Source: Rhizobium halophilum
GTDB taxonomy: Bacteria > Pseudomonadota > Alphaproteobacteria > Rhizobiales > Rhizobiaceae
DNA length: 47,111 bases
Assembly (NCBI RefSeq): GCF_021648825.1
Contig: NZ_JAKJHS010000014.1
Span: 1 to 47,111, forward strand
Reading direction: 5' to 3'
Every line of letters begins with the position of its first letter. Positions within the stretch are counted from its first letter, which is position 1. The notes beneath the pieces are model-generated. The model was given only the letters and a program-made list of their open reading frames with translations, was not told where the DNA came from and did no database searches. Positions 32,518 through 41,331 of this stretch are shown here, one piece after another. Made by a program: the position numbers and the translations under genes.

Positions 32518-33987
32518 ATGAACCACTACGACCTGATCGTCGTCGGCAGCGGACCGGCCGGACGCCGCGCCGCCATCCAGGCTGCAAAACTGGATAAGAG
32601 CGTCCTCGTGATCGAGCGCGGGCGCCGCGTCGGCGGAGTCTCCGTGCACACCGGCACCATCCCTTCCAAGACGCTACGAGAAACTGCTCTCAATCTGTCC
32701 GGATGGCGCGAGCGCGGCTTTTATGGTCAGTCCTACCGAGTGAAACAGGACATCAGCGCCGATGATCTGCGCCGACGGCTTCTGATCACGCTGGACCACG
32801 AGGTCGAGGTTCTCGAACACCAGTTTGCCCGCAACCGCGTCCAGCACATTCGTGGGACTGCACAGTTTACCGACCCCAACACGCTCGAGATCGAGAAAAC
32901 CGATGGCGAGATGATGCATGTCCGCGGCACGTCGATCCTTCTTTCCGTCGGCACGCGCCCATACCGTCCCACCCACATCCCCTTCGACGGCACCGCCATC
33001 ATCGACAGCGATGAACTCTTGGAGATCAAGCACGTGCCGCGCTCGCTGATCGTGGTTGGCGCCGGTGTCATCGGCATCGAGTACGCCACGATCTTCAGCG
33101 CCCTCGATACGCAGGTCACCGTGGTGGAGCCCCGCCAGAGCATGCTCGACTTCATCGACAAGGAGATCGTTGAGGACTTCACCTACCAGCTGCGCGACCG
33201 CAACATGAAGCTGATCTTCGGCCAGACTGTCGACAAGATCGAGAAGGACGAGAACGGCAAGTGTCGGATCGAGCTCAGCAACCACCGCGTGCTCCAATCC
33301 GAGATGGTCCTGTTCGCCGCTGGACGCATGGGCGCGACCGACACTCTCAATCTGGCGGCCGCCGGGCTGGAAGCCGACAGCCGCGGTCGCCTGAAGGTCG
33401 ACCCGGAGACGTTCCAGACCTCGGTGCCGCACATCTACGCCGCAGGCGACGTCGTCGGCTTCCCGAGCCTTGCCTCGACTTCGATGGAACAGGGGCGTAT
33501 CGCCGCTCGCCATGCGGTCGGCGCACCGGCAAGCGAGCCGCCGCAATACTTCCCTTACGGGATCTACGCCGTGCCGGAGATCTCCACCTGCGGCCTGACG
33601 GAAGAGGAGGTGATCGAGCGTGGCATCCCCTATGAAACAGGAATCGCGCACTTTCGCGAAACGTCGCGCGGCCACATCATGGGCCTTGATACCGGGCTTC
33701 TGAAGATGATCTTTTCCCGCAAGACGCGCCGTCTCCTCGGCGTCCACATTGTCGGAGAAGGCGCAACGGAGTTGGTCCACATCGGCCAGGCCGTCCTCAA
33801 TCTGAAGGGCACGGTGGACTACTTCGTCGAAAACACCTTCAACTATCCGACCCTCGCGGAAGGCTATAAAATCGCCGGCCTCGACGCTTGGAACCGCATG
33901 GGCGAAGGACCGAAGGAAGCGCCGGTCGCAACGGGAGAGTCACTCGACAAGACCCTCGGCGCCATGAAAAAAGCCGCGTCGAGCTGA
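32518..33987 (+). CDS. sthA: Si-specific NAD(P)+ transhydrogenase (SthA-type)
   Basis: 489 residues of the pyridine nucleotide-disulfide oxidoreductase fold: FAD motif VVGSGPAGRRAAIQAAK, NAD motif VVGAGVIGIEYATIF and the FAD-ribityl motif AAGDVVGFPSLAS. In the position of the redox disulfide it has GGVSVHTGTIPSKTLRE, with no CxxxxC pair, which excludes lipoamide dehydrogenase and fits soluble transhydrogenase, where the cysteines are not needed. It interconverts NADPH and NADH to balance redox pools. A terminator overlaps its stop. Confidence 0.92.
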   Translation: MNHYDLIVVGSGPAGRRAAIQAAKLDKSVLVIERGRRVGGVSVHTGTIPSKTLRETALNLSGWRERGFYGQSYRVKQDISADDLRRRLLITLDHEVEVLEHQFARNRVQHIRGTAQFTDPNTLEIEKTDGEMMHVRGTSILLSVGTRPYRPTHIPFDGTAIIDSDELLEIKHVPRSLIVVGAGVIGIEYATIFSALDTQVTVVEPRQSMLDFIDKEIVEDFTYQLRDRNMKLIFGQTVDKIEKDENGKCRIELSNHRVLQSEMVLFAAGRMGATDTLNLAAAGLEADSRGRLKVDPETFQTSVPHIYAAGDVVGFPSLASTSMEQGRIAARHAVGAPASEPPQYFPYGIYAVPEISTCGLTEEEVIERGIPYETGIAHFRETSRGHIMGLDTGLLKMIFSRKTRRLLGVHIVGEGATELVHIGQAVLNLKGTVDYFVENTFNYPTLAEGYKIAGLDAWNRMGEGPKEAPVATGESLDKTLGAMKKAASS

Positions 33988-33995
33988 CGCGGCTT
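33971..33995 (+). terminator. hairpin over the sthA stop
   Basis: 10-bp stem AAGCCGCGTC with GACGCGGCTT around a 5-base loop, including the stop codon, preceded by an A-run. Followed by CAATTCC, so it is not perfect for intrinsic termination. Confidence 0.65.
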
Positions 33996-34020
33996 CAATT
34001 CCGGCCAAAGCCAGAGAACG

Positions 34021-34045
34021 GGGCCCGCTCTGCGGGCCCTTCTTT
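34021..34045. terminator. terminator between sthA and rpsD
   Basis: 8-bp stem GGGCCCGC with GCGGGCCC and a 3-base loop, followed by TTCTTTATTA. On the minus strand it lies directly after the rpsD stop, so it can end transcripts from both convergent genes. Confidence 0.8.
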
Positions 34046-34046
34046 A

Positions 34047-34664
34047 TTAGCGCGAGTAGAACTCGACGACGAGGTTCGGTTCCATGATGACGGCGTAAGG
34101 CACGTCGGAAAGGCTCGGAACGCGAACATAGGTGGCGGTCATCTTGCTGTGGTCAGCATCGATGTAGTCCGGAACGTCACGCTCAGCGAGCTGAACAGCT
34201 TCCAGAACCGAAACCAGCTGCTTCGACTTCTGACGGACTTCGATGACGTCGCCCGGCTTGCAGCGGTAAGAACCGATGTTGACCTTCACGCCGTTGACGG
34301 TCACGTGGCCGTGGTTGACGAACTGGCGAGCAGCCCAGATCGTCGGAACGAACTTGGCGCGGTAGACGATCGCGTCGAGGCGCGACTCGAGCAGGCCGAT
34401 CAGGTTTTCGCCGGTATCGCCCTTGCGGCGGTTGGCTTCGTCGTAGATGGCGCGGAACTGCTTTTCACGGACGTCGCCGTAGTAGCCCTTCAGCTTCTGC
34501 TTGGCGCGCAGTTGCACGCCGAAATCGGAAAGCTTGCCCTTGCGGCGCTGGCCGTGCTGGCCCGGGCCGTATTCGCGGCGGTTGACCGGGGACTTCGGAC
34601 GGCCCCAGATGTTTTCGCCCATGCGGCGATCGATCTTGTACTTGGATGATGCGCGCTTGCTCAT
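34047..34664 (-). CDS. rpsD: 30S ribosomal protein S4
   Basis: 205 residues beginning [20 protein letters not shown] with the alphaproteobacterial form. The S4 RNA-binding domain is visible as [43 protein letters not shown]4 nucleates assembly of the small subunit and binds 16S rRNA. In this group the gene stands alone, away from the alpha operon. The long leader upstream may carry translational control, but no known structure could be assigned. Confidence 0.97.
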   Translation of the reverse strand: MSKRASSKYKIDRRMGENIWGRPKSPVNRREYGPGQHGQRRKGKLSDFGVQLRAKQKLKGYYGDVREKQFRAIYDEANRRKGDTGENLIGLLESRLDAIVYRAKFVPTIWAARQFVNHGHVTVNGVKVNIGSYRCKPGDVIEVRQKSKQLVSVLEAVQLAERDVPDYIDADHSKMTATYVRVPSLSDVPYAVIMEPNLVVEFYSR

Positions 34665-35026
34665 CGTATTTCCTTCTCAACAGGTTGCACCAGCTTGTTG
34701 CCAAGCCGGTTCAAGGAAACACGCCCTCCTCTGGACTTCGTTTTAGAAGTCCTGACAGGTTTCTCACGAAAGCGTCCGGAGAAAACCACGGGACATGTCA
34801 AATGAAACACCGGGCGTTGCCACCCGGTGCTGGCGGGGTCTTTAGGGGGAACTGGGGGGATTGTCAACAGCGAGAGCCGACAAGGACCCTCCTCTCGGCC
34901 CGATGACCCGCAACAGGCCGGCTGAGGTGACGGTTGACCAATACCCAAGAGCAAGCCCGCGGACGCTCCGCCGCGGGCTTGGGCCTCATTGGATGTCTCA
35001 GACGCCGCGGATAAGCACGCCTGCCT
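34665..35026. other. gap before rpsD, with two hairpins
   Basis: No gene is supported in these 362 bases. The side near rpsD should carry its promoter and leader. CACCGGG and CCCGGTG (34808-34829) form a 7-bp hairpin that may be a leader element. AAGCCCGCGG with CCGCGGGCTT (34953-34980) is a 10-bp hairpin that, read on the minus strand, follows the HerA-like gene and probably ends its transcript. Confidence 0.6.
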
Positions 35027-36550
35027 TCACTCCGCAGCGTCTTGCCTCGTGATTGGCTCATCATCCACCGCATCCGCTGCCCCAGGGCAGGTCTGGACGT
35101 CGAGATCCGGGAAGGCGACGATACGCTTGCCGGAGAAGTCCGTGTGCACCACGATCAACCCCTGCTCCTCGAAATAGCCGAGCAGGCGGCGGGCACGGCG
35201 GGCGGAATGTGTCCCGTAGGCCTTCGCGAGGCGCAGATCGGAGGGGCATGGTTCGGCAAGCAGCGCCGCCTTGGCGAGCATCAGGAAAACGCCCTGCAGG
35301 TCGTCGGAAACGCGAACCGATAGCTCGAGCGCAGTTTGCCAACCGACCGTCTCGGCCGTTTCCTTGTCAACCCCCGCTCGCGAGATGGCCACGCGCCGGC
35401 GAAACTCGCTCATGCCCATGGGCGGGCCAGGGAGCCGGCGCATGCGGGCGCGGACAAGGAAGTCCTGGTAAAGTACGGAGTCCGTTCGATAACCGGCCTG
35501 CGGGTCGTCGATGATCTCGGACAGCACAGCCTTGAGTCGCTCCTCCCGCTCCTCCGGCGAAAGCTCTGGCTGCGCAGGACGGCCGGGCTCCGGATTCAGA
35601 TGACCGGCTGCCGGTGCAGAGCGCGACAGCTCTGAAAGAATATCCGTCGTCGGCCGGGGCGCCGGCGGCGCCCGCCGTACCACCGGCCGCGTGAACTCCT
35701 CCGGATCGGGCGTGAAGATCAGATCCTCGACGTCCTGCGGCGCATCCGGCAGCGGCATCAGCTTCGGGCTGGAGGAGCGCGCCGACGTCTCCACCGGCCC
35801 GATCACGATCGGCAGCGGCCGACGTGACAACGCGGGACCGAGAGCTACGAAATTGCCGCGCTTTAGGTCGCGGAACATCTCCGCCTGCCGGCGGTCCATG
35901 CCCAGAAGATCGGCGGCACGGGCCATGTCGATGTCGAGGAAGGTGCGTCCCATCAGAAAATTGGAGGCTTCCGCAGCGACGTTCTTCGCCAGCTTGGCGA
36001 GGCGCTGCGTGGCAATGACACCCGCCAATCCCCGCTTGCGGCCGCGGCACATCAGGTTGGTCATTGCACCCAGCGACATCTTGCGCGCTTCTTCCGAGAC
36101 ATCGCCACCGACGGAAGGCGCGAACATCTGCGCCTCGTCCACCACGACCAGCACCGGGTACCAGAACTCGCGGTCGGCGTCGAAGAGACCGTTCAGGAAG
36201 GTTGCCGCAGCCCGCATCTGCTCCTCCAGATCGAGCCCCTCCAGGGTCAAAACACACGAGACGCGGTGCTGGCGGATGCGGGTCGCAATGCCGATGAGCT
36301 CCACCTCGGTCCGGTCACCGTCCACAACAATGTGTCCGTATTTGTCCGCCAGGGTAACGAAGTCGCCTTCCGGATCGATGATGACCTGCTGCACCCATTG
36401 CGCCGACTGCTCCAGCAGCCGGCGCAGAAGATGCGACTTGCCCGAACCGGAATTGCCCTGCACCAGAAGGCGCGTTGCCAGAAGCTCCTCGATATCGAGC
36501 TTGGCCGGAGCGCCCCCGGACACGGACCCCATATCGATACCGACCTGCAA
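35027..36550 (-). CDS. HerA-like ATPase (FtsK/HerA superfamily)
   Basis: 507 residues. N-terminal HerA-type ATPase: Walker A GNSGSGKS (32-39), Walker B VLVVVDEAQMF with Asp138-Glu139, and a sensor ATQRLAKLAKN. The region after about 250 is Pro/Arg-rich and disordered to about 330, followed by a helical, possibly DNA-binding C-terminal domain (AKAYGTHSARRARRLLGYFEEQG resembles a winged helix). HerA proteins are hexameric DNA translocases paired with NurA in archaea; bacterial relatives work with SIR2 or other nucleases in defence. No nuclease partner lies beside this gene, so a housekeeping or unknown role is more likely. It is widespread in rhizobia. Confidence 0.8.
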   Translation of the reverse strand: MQVGIDMGSVSGGAPAKLDIEELLATRLLVQGNSGSGKSHLLRRLLEQSAQWVQQVIIDPEGDFVTLADKYGHIVVDGDRTEVELIGIATRIRQHRVSCVLTLEGLDLEEQMRAAATFLNGLFDADREFWYPVLVVVDEAQMFAPSVGGDVSEEARKMSLGAMTNLMCRGRKRGLAGVIATQRLAKLAKNVAAEASNFLMGRTFLDIDMARAADLLGMDRRQAEMFRDLKRGNFVALGPALSRRPLPIVIGPVETSARSSSPKLMPLPDAPQDVEDLIFTPDPEEFTRPVVRRAPPAPRPTTDILSELSRSAPAAGHLNPEPGRPAQPELSPEEREERLKAVLSEIIDDPQAGYRTDSVLYQDFLVRARMRRLPGPPMGMSEFRRRVAISRAGVDKETAETVGWQTALELSVRVSDDLQGVFLMLAKAALLAEPCPSDLRLAKAYGTHSARRARRLLGYFEEQGLIVVHTDFSGKRIVAFPDLDVQTCPGAADAVDDEPITRQDAAE

Positions 36551-36769
36551 TGCCTAACCTCGTATGCTCAAGTCTGCCGGCGATGACTCGCTCGCCGCAC
36601 GGACGAGGTCTCTACCATGGATGCCGACGTTGTGCGCCTGCGGAAGATGGTTGTTCACAGACGATATGCCTTGAGCTACCGCCCGCGCCTTTCACCCCAG
36701 CCAGGAAACGGCCCCGACCGGGACACCGCACCGCATCGGCATCGTGGGGATCATCGCTCGCCGAACGTT

Positions 36770-37372
36770 TCAAACGCCCTGCCCGCTGTCTGCGCTTGGC
36801 CAACTCATCAGCGCCTGCTCAGCGACCCCCTCCAGGGTCTGGCGGCTGAAGCCGGCCTTGGCCTGCACTGCAATCCCATGCGTGACCGCCATCAGGAATG
36901 CGGCCAGCGCATCGGGCCTGGCGCTTTCGGGCAGGTCTCCCTCCGCCTTGGCACGCTCGAAGCGTTCGCGGATTTCGCGCTCCGCGATGGCACGGCCCTC
37001 GATCAGCACCTGACGCACCGGCTCGGCCTCGTCCGAACCGGCGAGAACGCCATTGATGTAAAGGCAGCCGCGGTGATCGTCGAAGCGCGTGTTGAGGTCG
37101 ACAGCACCGTAAAGGATATGCGCAGCCACCTCGCGTGACGTCGGCAGCATCAGCGCCTCCGGCATATAGTGCAGGAACCGCTCGTAATAGCGCTGCAAGG
37201 CCTTGCGGAAGAGCTCTTCCTTATTGCCGAAGGCAGAATAAAGCGCCGGCCGCTCGACGCCCGCCGCCGCCGTCAGATCCGCATAGGACGCACCTTCGTA
37301 CCCCTTGCGCCAGAAGACACAGAGAGCCGCGTCCAGGGCCTGTTCGACGTCAAATTCCCGATGGCGTCCCAT
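36770..37372 (-). CDS. TetR/AcrR family regulator
   Basis: 200 residues from ATG 37372. The N-terminal helix-turn-helix is typical: ALDAALCVFWRKGYEGASYADLTAAAGVERPALYSAFGNKEELFRKAL. The rest is the ligand-binding helical domain with CLYINGVLAG and VTHGIAVQAKAGFSR, resembling the family that controls SDR genes. It is divergent from the short-chain dehydrogenase gene with 150 bases between, so it most likely represses that gene and itself. ATG 37381 is also open. Confidence 0.9.
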   Translation of the reverse strand: MGRHREFDVEQALDAALCVFWRKGYEGASYADLTAAAGVERPALYSAFGNKEELFRKALQRYYERFLHYMPEALMLPTSREVAAHILYGAVDLNTRFDDHRGCLYINGVLAGSDEAEPVRQVLIEGRAIAEREIRERFERAKAEGDLPESARPDALAAFLMAVTHGIAVQAKAGFSRQTLEGVAEQALMSWPSADSGQGV

Positions 37373-37451
37373 CAGATCCATCCACGCTGTTTCATAACGA
37401 CCATTATTAAACCGCTTGACGCCCAAGGTCAAATATCATACCGCTCGTTAT

Positions 37452-37467
37452 CGTAATGGACGTTACG
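37452..37467. promoter_or_regulatory. candidate TetR operator
   Basis: CGTAA and TTACG in inverted repeat with 6 bases between lie in the shared divergent promoter region. An overlapping GTTA/TAAC pattern extends it. Place and size fit a TetR operator; no footprint can be shown. Confidence 0.5.
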
Positions 37468-37522
37468 TTAATTGGCGCATCTTCTCCGCGCCGCTCAATC
37501 CATTTGTAGAAAAGGCACTCCC

Positions 37523-38293
37523 ATGTCAGACACATCCCAGTTCCTCCAGGGCAAGGTCGCCCTCGTCACCGGCGGCTCGCGCGGCCTCGGCGCAGCCACT
37601 GCCGAAACGCTGGCCAATCATGGCGCCGACGTCGCTATCAGCTATGCCGCCTCCGCCGACAAGGCGAATGCCGTGGTCGAAAAGCTGAAGGCGAAAGGTG
37701 CCCGCGCCATCGCCGTCAAGAGCGATCAGGCCGACCTCTCCTCCGCGCGCCCACTCATCGACGCCGTGCTTGCCGAGTCCGGCCGCCTCGACATCCTCGT
37801 CAACAATGCCGGCATCGCCATCCAGGGCCAGATGGTTGACGACCCGTCGCTCGACTGGGATCACTATAACCGTCAGTGGCAGGTGAACGTGCTCGGCACC
37901 ATCGCAAATACCCGCGCCGCGGCTCCGAGGCTGTCGGATGGCGGCCGGATCATCTTCGTCGGCTCCGCCCTCGGCTCCCACGTCGTCTTCCCCGGCGTCG
38001 CCGATTACACCGGCACCAAATGGGCGCTGGCCGGCTATGCAAAGGGCATTGCCCGCGAACTCGGTCCGCGCAACATCACCGTCAATGTCATCCAGCCCGG
38101 CATCATGCCGACCGACATGGCGGCAGATGTCTCCGGCGAACTGCCGAACCGCGACGCCATCCTCGACATGCACCCGATCCGCCGCATCGCCACGCTGGAG
38201 GAGGTTTCCGAAACCATCGCCTTCCTCGCCGGCCCGCACGCCGGCTATATCAACGGCCAGCAGCTTACCATGGCCGGCGGCCTCGGCATCTGA
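37523..38293 (+). CDS. short-chain dehydrogenase/reductase (SDR)
   Basis: 256 residues from ATG 37523. Classical SDR motifs: TGGSRGLGAAT (cofactor), NNAG (NNAGIAIQG), catalytic Ser in GSALGSH, Tyr and Lys in YTGTKWALAGYAKG (YxxxK), and PGIMPTDMA. The closest named group is 3-oxoacyl-ACP-reductase-like SDRs, but the substrate is not known. The Asp/Tyr/Lys arrangement is complete, so it should be active with NAD(P)H. Probably under control of the divergent TetR gene, as in many aldehyde- or quinone-responsive pairs. Confidence 0.9.
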   Translation: MSDTSQFLQGKVALVTGGSRGLGAATAETLANHGADVAISYAASADKANAVVEKLKAKGARAIAVKSDQADLSSARPLIDAVLAESGRLDILVNNAGIAIQGQMVDDPSLDWDHYNRQWQVNVLGTIANTRAAAPRLSDGGRIIFVGSALGSHVVFPGVADYTGTKWALAGYAKGIARELGPRNITVNVIQPGIMPTDMAADVSGELPNRDAILDMHPIRRIATLEEVSETIAFLAGPHAGYINGQQLTMAGGLGI

Positions 38294-38385
38294 TCACGAC
38301 GACCTCCCGCTCCGGTGCCGGCAAGGCCCCGGGGCGGCCCCTCCTCCATTGACGCCGGTCGTCGCGATTGCCACATGCTGCCGCG

Positions 38386-39018
38386 ATGGCAAAGAGCAAG
38401 AAAAACACCGACATCCCGGCGCTCACCGAAACCTGGAACCTGCCGGCGGCGGCAACCTTCGGGTCGCTCGTCCGCGCCAAGGGGATCCTCCTCGAAATCC
38501 GCGCCCGCCTGCCGGTTTCCGTGCGCAAGTCTCTCGACTACACCGTCGCCACCCTGACGCTCTCCATGCCCGAGGACGCCGAGGCTGAATTCCGCCGCAC
38601 CGCCGAAAGCGTCTCCAAGGCGCTCGACGACATCGAAGACCTCCCGGTCATCCCCCGCGAGATCCAGGACATCCTGTCGATCTCCACCACCGAGCGCCAC
38701 CGCTGGCTGGAGGACGGACGCCTCGAAAGCGCCGGCACCCGCACTGTCAAGCTGCGCGGCCGCGCCCGCCAGATCACCTTCCACGTCTTCGATCCCAAGC
38801 TGGTCAAGGACCTGCTCGACCACGGCACCGTCGACGAGTGGCGCGAGCACGACAAGGAAACGGCGGCCGAGAACCGGCGGCGCGCCGCCTACAAGGCCAA
38901 GCTCACCCGCTCGCTGAAGAAGGGCAAGGACAAAGCCGACACCGCGGGCAACACCAAGAACGAGGCTCCGCCGCTCGCCGGCTGGGACGATTTCGACCTC
39001 GACGGCCTCCTCCGCTGA
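38386..39018 (+). CDS. hypothetical protein, 210 aa
   Basis: From ATG 38386; the ATG at 38368 is also open. N-terminal ETWNLPAAATFGSLVRAKGILLEIRARLPVSVRKSLDYTVATLTL, then an acidic helix with IEDLPVIPREIQDILSISTTERHRWLEDGRL. This looks like a winged-helix or helical core, followed by a very basic region (RRRAAYKAKLTRSLKKGKDK) and acidic end (WDDFDLDGLL). It resembles conserved alphaproteobacterial proteins without a known function. Nucleic-acid binding is plausible. Confidence 0.72.
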   Translation: MAKSKKNTDIPALTETWNLPAAATFGSLVRAKGILLEIRARLPVSVRKSLDYTVATLTLSMPEDAEAEFRRTAESVSKALDDIEDLPVIPREIQDILSISTTERHRWLEDGRLESAGTRTVKLRGRARQITFHVFDPKLVKDLLDHGTVDEWREHDKETAAENRRRAAYKAKLTRSLKKGKDKADTAGNTKNEAPPLAGWDDFDLDGLLR

Positions 39019-39097
39019 TCGTCGATCGCCCTTCCCGTATGGCAACCGGCGAAAACATGATAAGCGCCCGCCACACGACACCAACAGGAGTATCACG

Positions 39098-39331
39098 GTG
39101 ACCGAACTGACCGTGGCCGAGGCCACCGACCGCATCTATCAATCGCTGGCAGACGACAATGCCGATCTGGACATGCATATCGCGACGCTGAAGGCAGCCC
39201 TTGCCCGCGAAGGCCAGAAGGAAGCCGTCTTCGACCCGGCCAAACTCGCGCAGAGCAACCGCTCTGGCCGCAAGCTGATGCAGGCCTATTTTCGCCAGCG
39301 CGGCGTCACGGTGAGGTTCGAAGGCGCATAG
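39098..39331 (+). CDS. hypothetical protein, 77 aa
   Basis: GTG start 39098 with CAGGAG eight bases upstream. A short helical acidic protein with conserved-looking C-terminus (SNRSGRKLMQAYFRQRGVTVRFEG). No known domain. It follows the 210-residue gene by 79 bases, in the same direction, so a shared transcript is possible. Confidence 0.68.
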   Translation: MTELTVAEATDRIYQSLADDNADLDMHIATLKAALAREGQKEAVFDPAKLAQSNRSGRKLMQAYFRQRGVTVRFEGA

Positions 39332-39376
39332 AGTCAAGCGGACACGGTCAGGCCCTTGGCCTGACCGATCGCCATG

Positions 39377-40678
39377 TCACGCGCCGGTGACTCGCCAGAT
39401 GACATCACCCACATCATCGGCCATCAGCACCGCGCCATCGGCGGCAAGCGCTACCCCGACCGGCCGCCCATAGGAATGCTTCTCGTCCGGCGACAGGAAG
39501 CCGGTGAGGATCTCGCGCGGCATGCCGATCGGCTTGCCGTTCTCGAAGGCCACGAAGGCGAGCTTGTAGCCGGAAAGCTTGGAGCGGTTCCACGAGCCGT
39601 GCTGGCCGATCGCCATGCCGGCCGGAAAGCCGGGCAGCGTCCCTTCCGGCAGCCAGCAGAGCCCGAGCGAGGCGGTGTGGCCGCCAAGCGCATAATCGGG
39701 CTGTAGGGCCGAGGCGACCTTGGCCGGATCCTGCGGCACCCGGTCGTCCACAACCCGGTCCCAGTAGCAGAAGGGCCAGCCATAGAAGCCGCCGTCCACC
39801 ACCGAGGTGAGATAATCGGGCGGCGTCTCGTCGCCCAGCCCGTCGCGCTCGTTGACCACCGTCCAGAGCATGTCCCGCGACGGCTCCCAGGCCATGCCGA
39901 CCGGATTGCGAAGGCCGCCGGCAAAGACGCGCGACCGCCCGGAGGCGATGTCGTATTCGTGGATGCAGGCGCGGTTTTCCTCCACCGCCATGCCGGCCTC
40001 GGCGATGTTGCTGAGCGAACCCACCGCCACATAAAGCTTGGTGCCGTCCTTGCTGGCGATCAGGTTGCGCGTCCAGTGCCCGCCGGGAATGAGATCCATC
40101 AGCTTGCGGCCGGGCTGGGTGATCTTCGTTGCGCCTGGCTCGTGAGGATAGGCGAGCAGCGCGTCACTCGCCCCGACATAGAGCGTGTCGCCGACCAGCG
40201 CGATGCCGAAGGGCTGGCGCACGTTCTCGATATAGGCATAGCTTTCCTCCGCCACGCCGTCGCCGTCCGCATCGCGCAGCAGCGTCACCCGGTTGGGACT
40301 GTCGCCGGCTGCCCGCGCGCGCTTCATCGTTGCAGTCATCGCATGGTCGAACAAGCCGCCCGGCTTGTCCGGCTCGCTCATCGATTCGGCCACCAGCACG
40401 TCGCCGTTCGGCAGCACATGCATGTTGCGCGGATGCACGAGCCCACGCGCAAAGGCGTTGACCTTCAACCCCGGTGCGGCGGTCGGCTTGTGGTCGCCCT
40501 CCCAGCCCTTCGCCGTCGGCATCTTCAGGGTCGGCAGCTTGCCTTGAGGCTTGGCCTCCGGAATGGCCGGCGCGGTGCCGTAGACCGGCGCGCGCGCCCC
40601 ATCGCGGGAATGACGGACGGCAACGGTGACATCGCCCACAAGGGCAACAAGACGGGCTAACAGGGAAGGCTCGGCCAT
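39377..40678 (-). CDS. sorbosone dehydrogenase/PQQ sugar dehydrogenase-like beta-propeller
   Basis: 433 residues from ATG 40678 with GAGG seven bases upstream. No clear signal peptide is present, though the first 30 residues have a weakly hydrophobic stretch. The propeller repeats include FARGLVHPRNMHVLPNGDVLVAES, LLRDADGDGVAEESYAYIENVRQPFGIALVGDTLYVG, FAGGLRNPVGMAWEPS and GRPVGVALAADGAVLMADDVGDVIWRV. The family is glucose/sorbosone dehydrogenases, but calcium and PQQ ligands cannot be certified by eye. It probably oxidises a sugar in the periplasm. Confidence 0.82.
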   Translation of the reverse strand: MAEPSLLARLVALVGDVTVAVRHSRDGARAPVYGTAPAIPEAKPQGKLPTLKMPTAKGWEGDHKPTAAPGLKVNAFARGLVHPRNMHVLPNGDVLVAESMSEPDKPGGLFDHAMTATMKRARAAGDSPNRVTLLRDADGDGVAEESYAYIENVRQPFGIALVGDTLYVGASDALLAYPHEPGATKITQPGRKLMDLIPGGHWTRNLIASKDGTKLYVAVGSLSNIAEAGMAVEENRACIHEYDIASGRSRVFAGGLRNPVGMAWEPSRDMLWTVVNERDGLGDETPPDYLTSVVDGGFYGWPFCYWDRVVDDRVPQDPAKVASALQPDYALGGHTASLGLCWLPEGTLPGFPAGMAIGQHGSWNRSKLSGYKLAFVAFENGKPIGMPREILTGFLSPDEKHSYGRPVGVALAADGAVLMADDVGDVIWRVTGA

Positions 40679-40836
40679 GACACGCCTCAAACAATTAAGA
40701 GAACAAGGGAAAGCCGGAAGCTAAAGCCTTCGGGCGAGGAGCACCAGAGGCGGATCGGGATATTTCACATGGCAGACGCGTTGACCGAAGCCGCACACGA
40801 GGCGAAACTCCGCCATCGTCGCACAAGGAGACATTC

Positions 40837-41142
40837 ATGGAAGAACCGGGCCGCTGGCGTCAGATGCGATCCGCACCGAAGGATGGCAGCCGCATCCTCG
40901 TCACCATCCGCCCCTCCGAGCAGGGGCCGGGCGCTGTCGATCTTGTTTATTGGGCCAAAGCCGATCAGTCCGGCGGAGATGCCTGGCGATCCTCCGACTC
41001 CGCCCCCGGCCGGGTCATCGAATATGCCGAACCGGAACTGAAATGCTGGATGCCTATGCCATCGGCCAATGACGGGCCGCTCCTCCTGCCGTCGGCCTGG
41101 GAGGGCCAGGACGAAGAGGAACTGGATGGCTCAGGGATCTAG
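40837..41142 (+). CDS. hypothetical protein, 101 aa
   Basis: ATG 40837 with AAGGAGA seven bases upstream. Contains RWRQMRSAPKDGSRILVTIRPSEQGPGAVDLVYWAK and CWMPMPSAN, the typical pattern of a small rhizobial protein with a W-x-P-M strand (a phage-like DUF551-type protein). Function unknown. Confidence 0.72.
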   Translation: MEEPGRWRQMRSAPKDGSRILVTIRPSEQGPGAVDLVYWAKADQSGGDAWRSSDSAPGRVIEYAEPELKCWMPMPSANDGPLLLPSAWEGQDEEELDGSGI

Positions 41143-41331
41143 GGTCGGACGAAAGTGCCGGTCTTGCTCCGGCGACTGAGGCCACAGCTTTGCGCCTCCA
41201 TCCAGGCCATGCCGGCTGTTGTCGCGCCTGCCCAAGGCACGGCCTCGCGGAACGAATCCTGTCGATTTCGCGTCTTCCTTCTACCAAAACCAGTGCAGCT
41301 ACTCTAATTCAGAGGCCGCCATGGAGGAAGT

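Noticed and set aside
31080..33780. Long frames opposite map, radC and sthA (437 and 368 residues)
   Set aside because: Shadows of well-supported genes with complete catalytic motifs.
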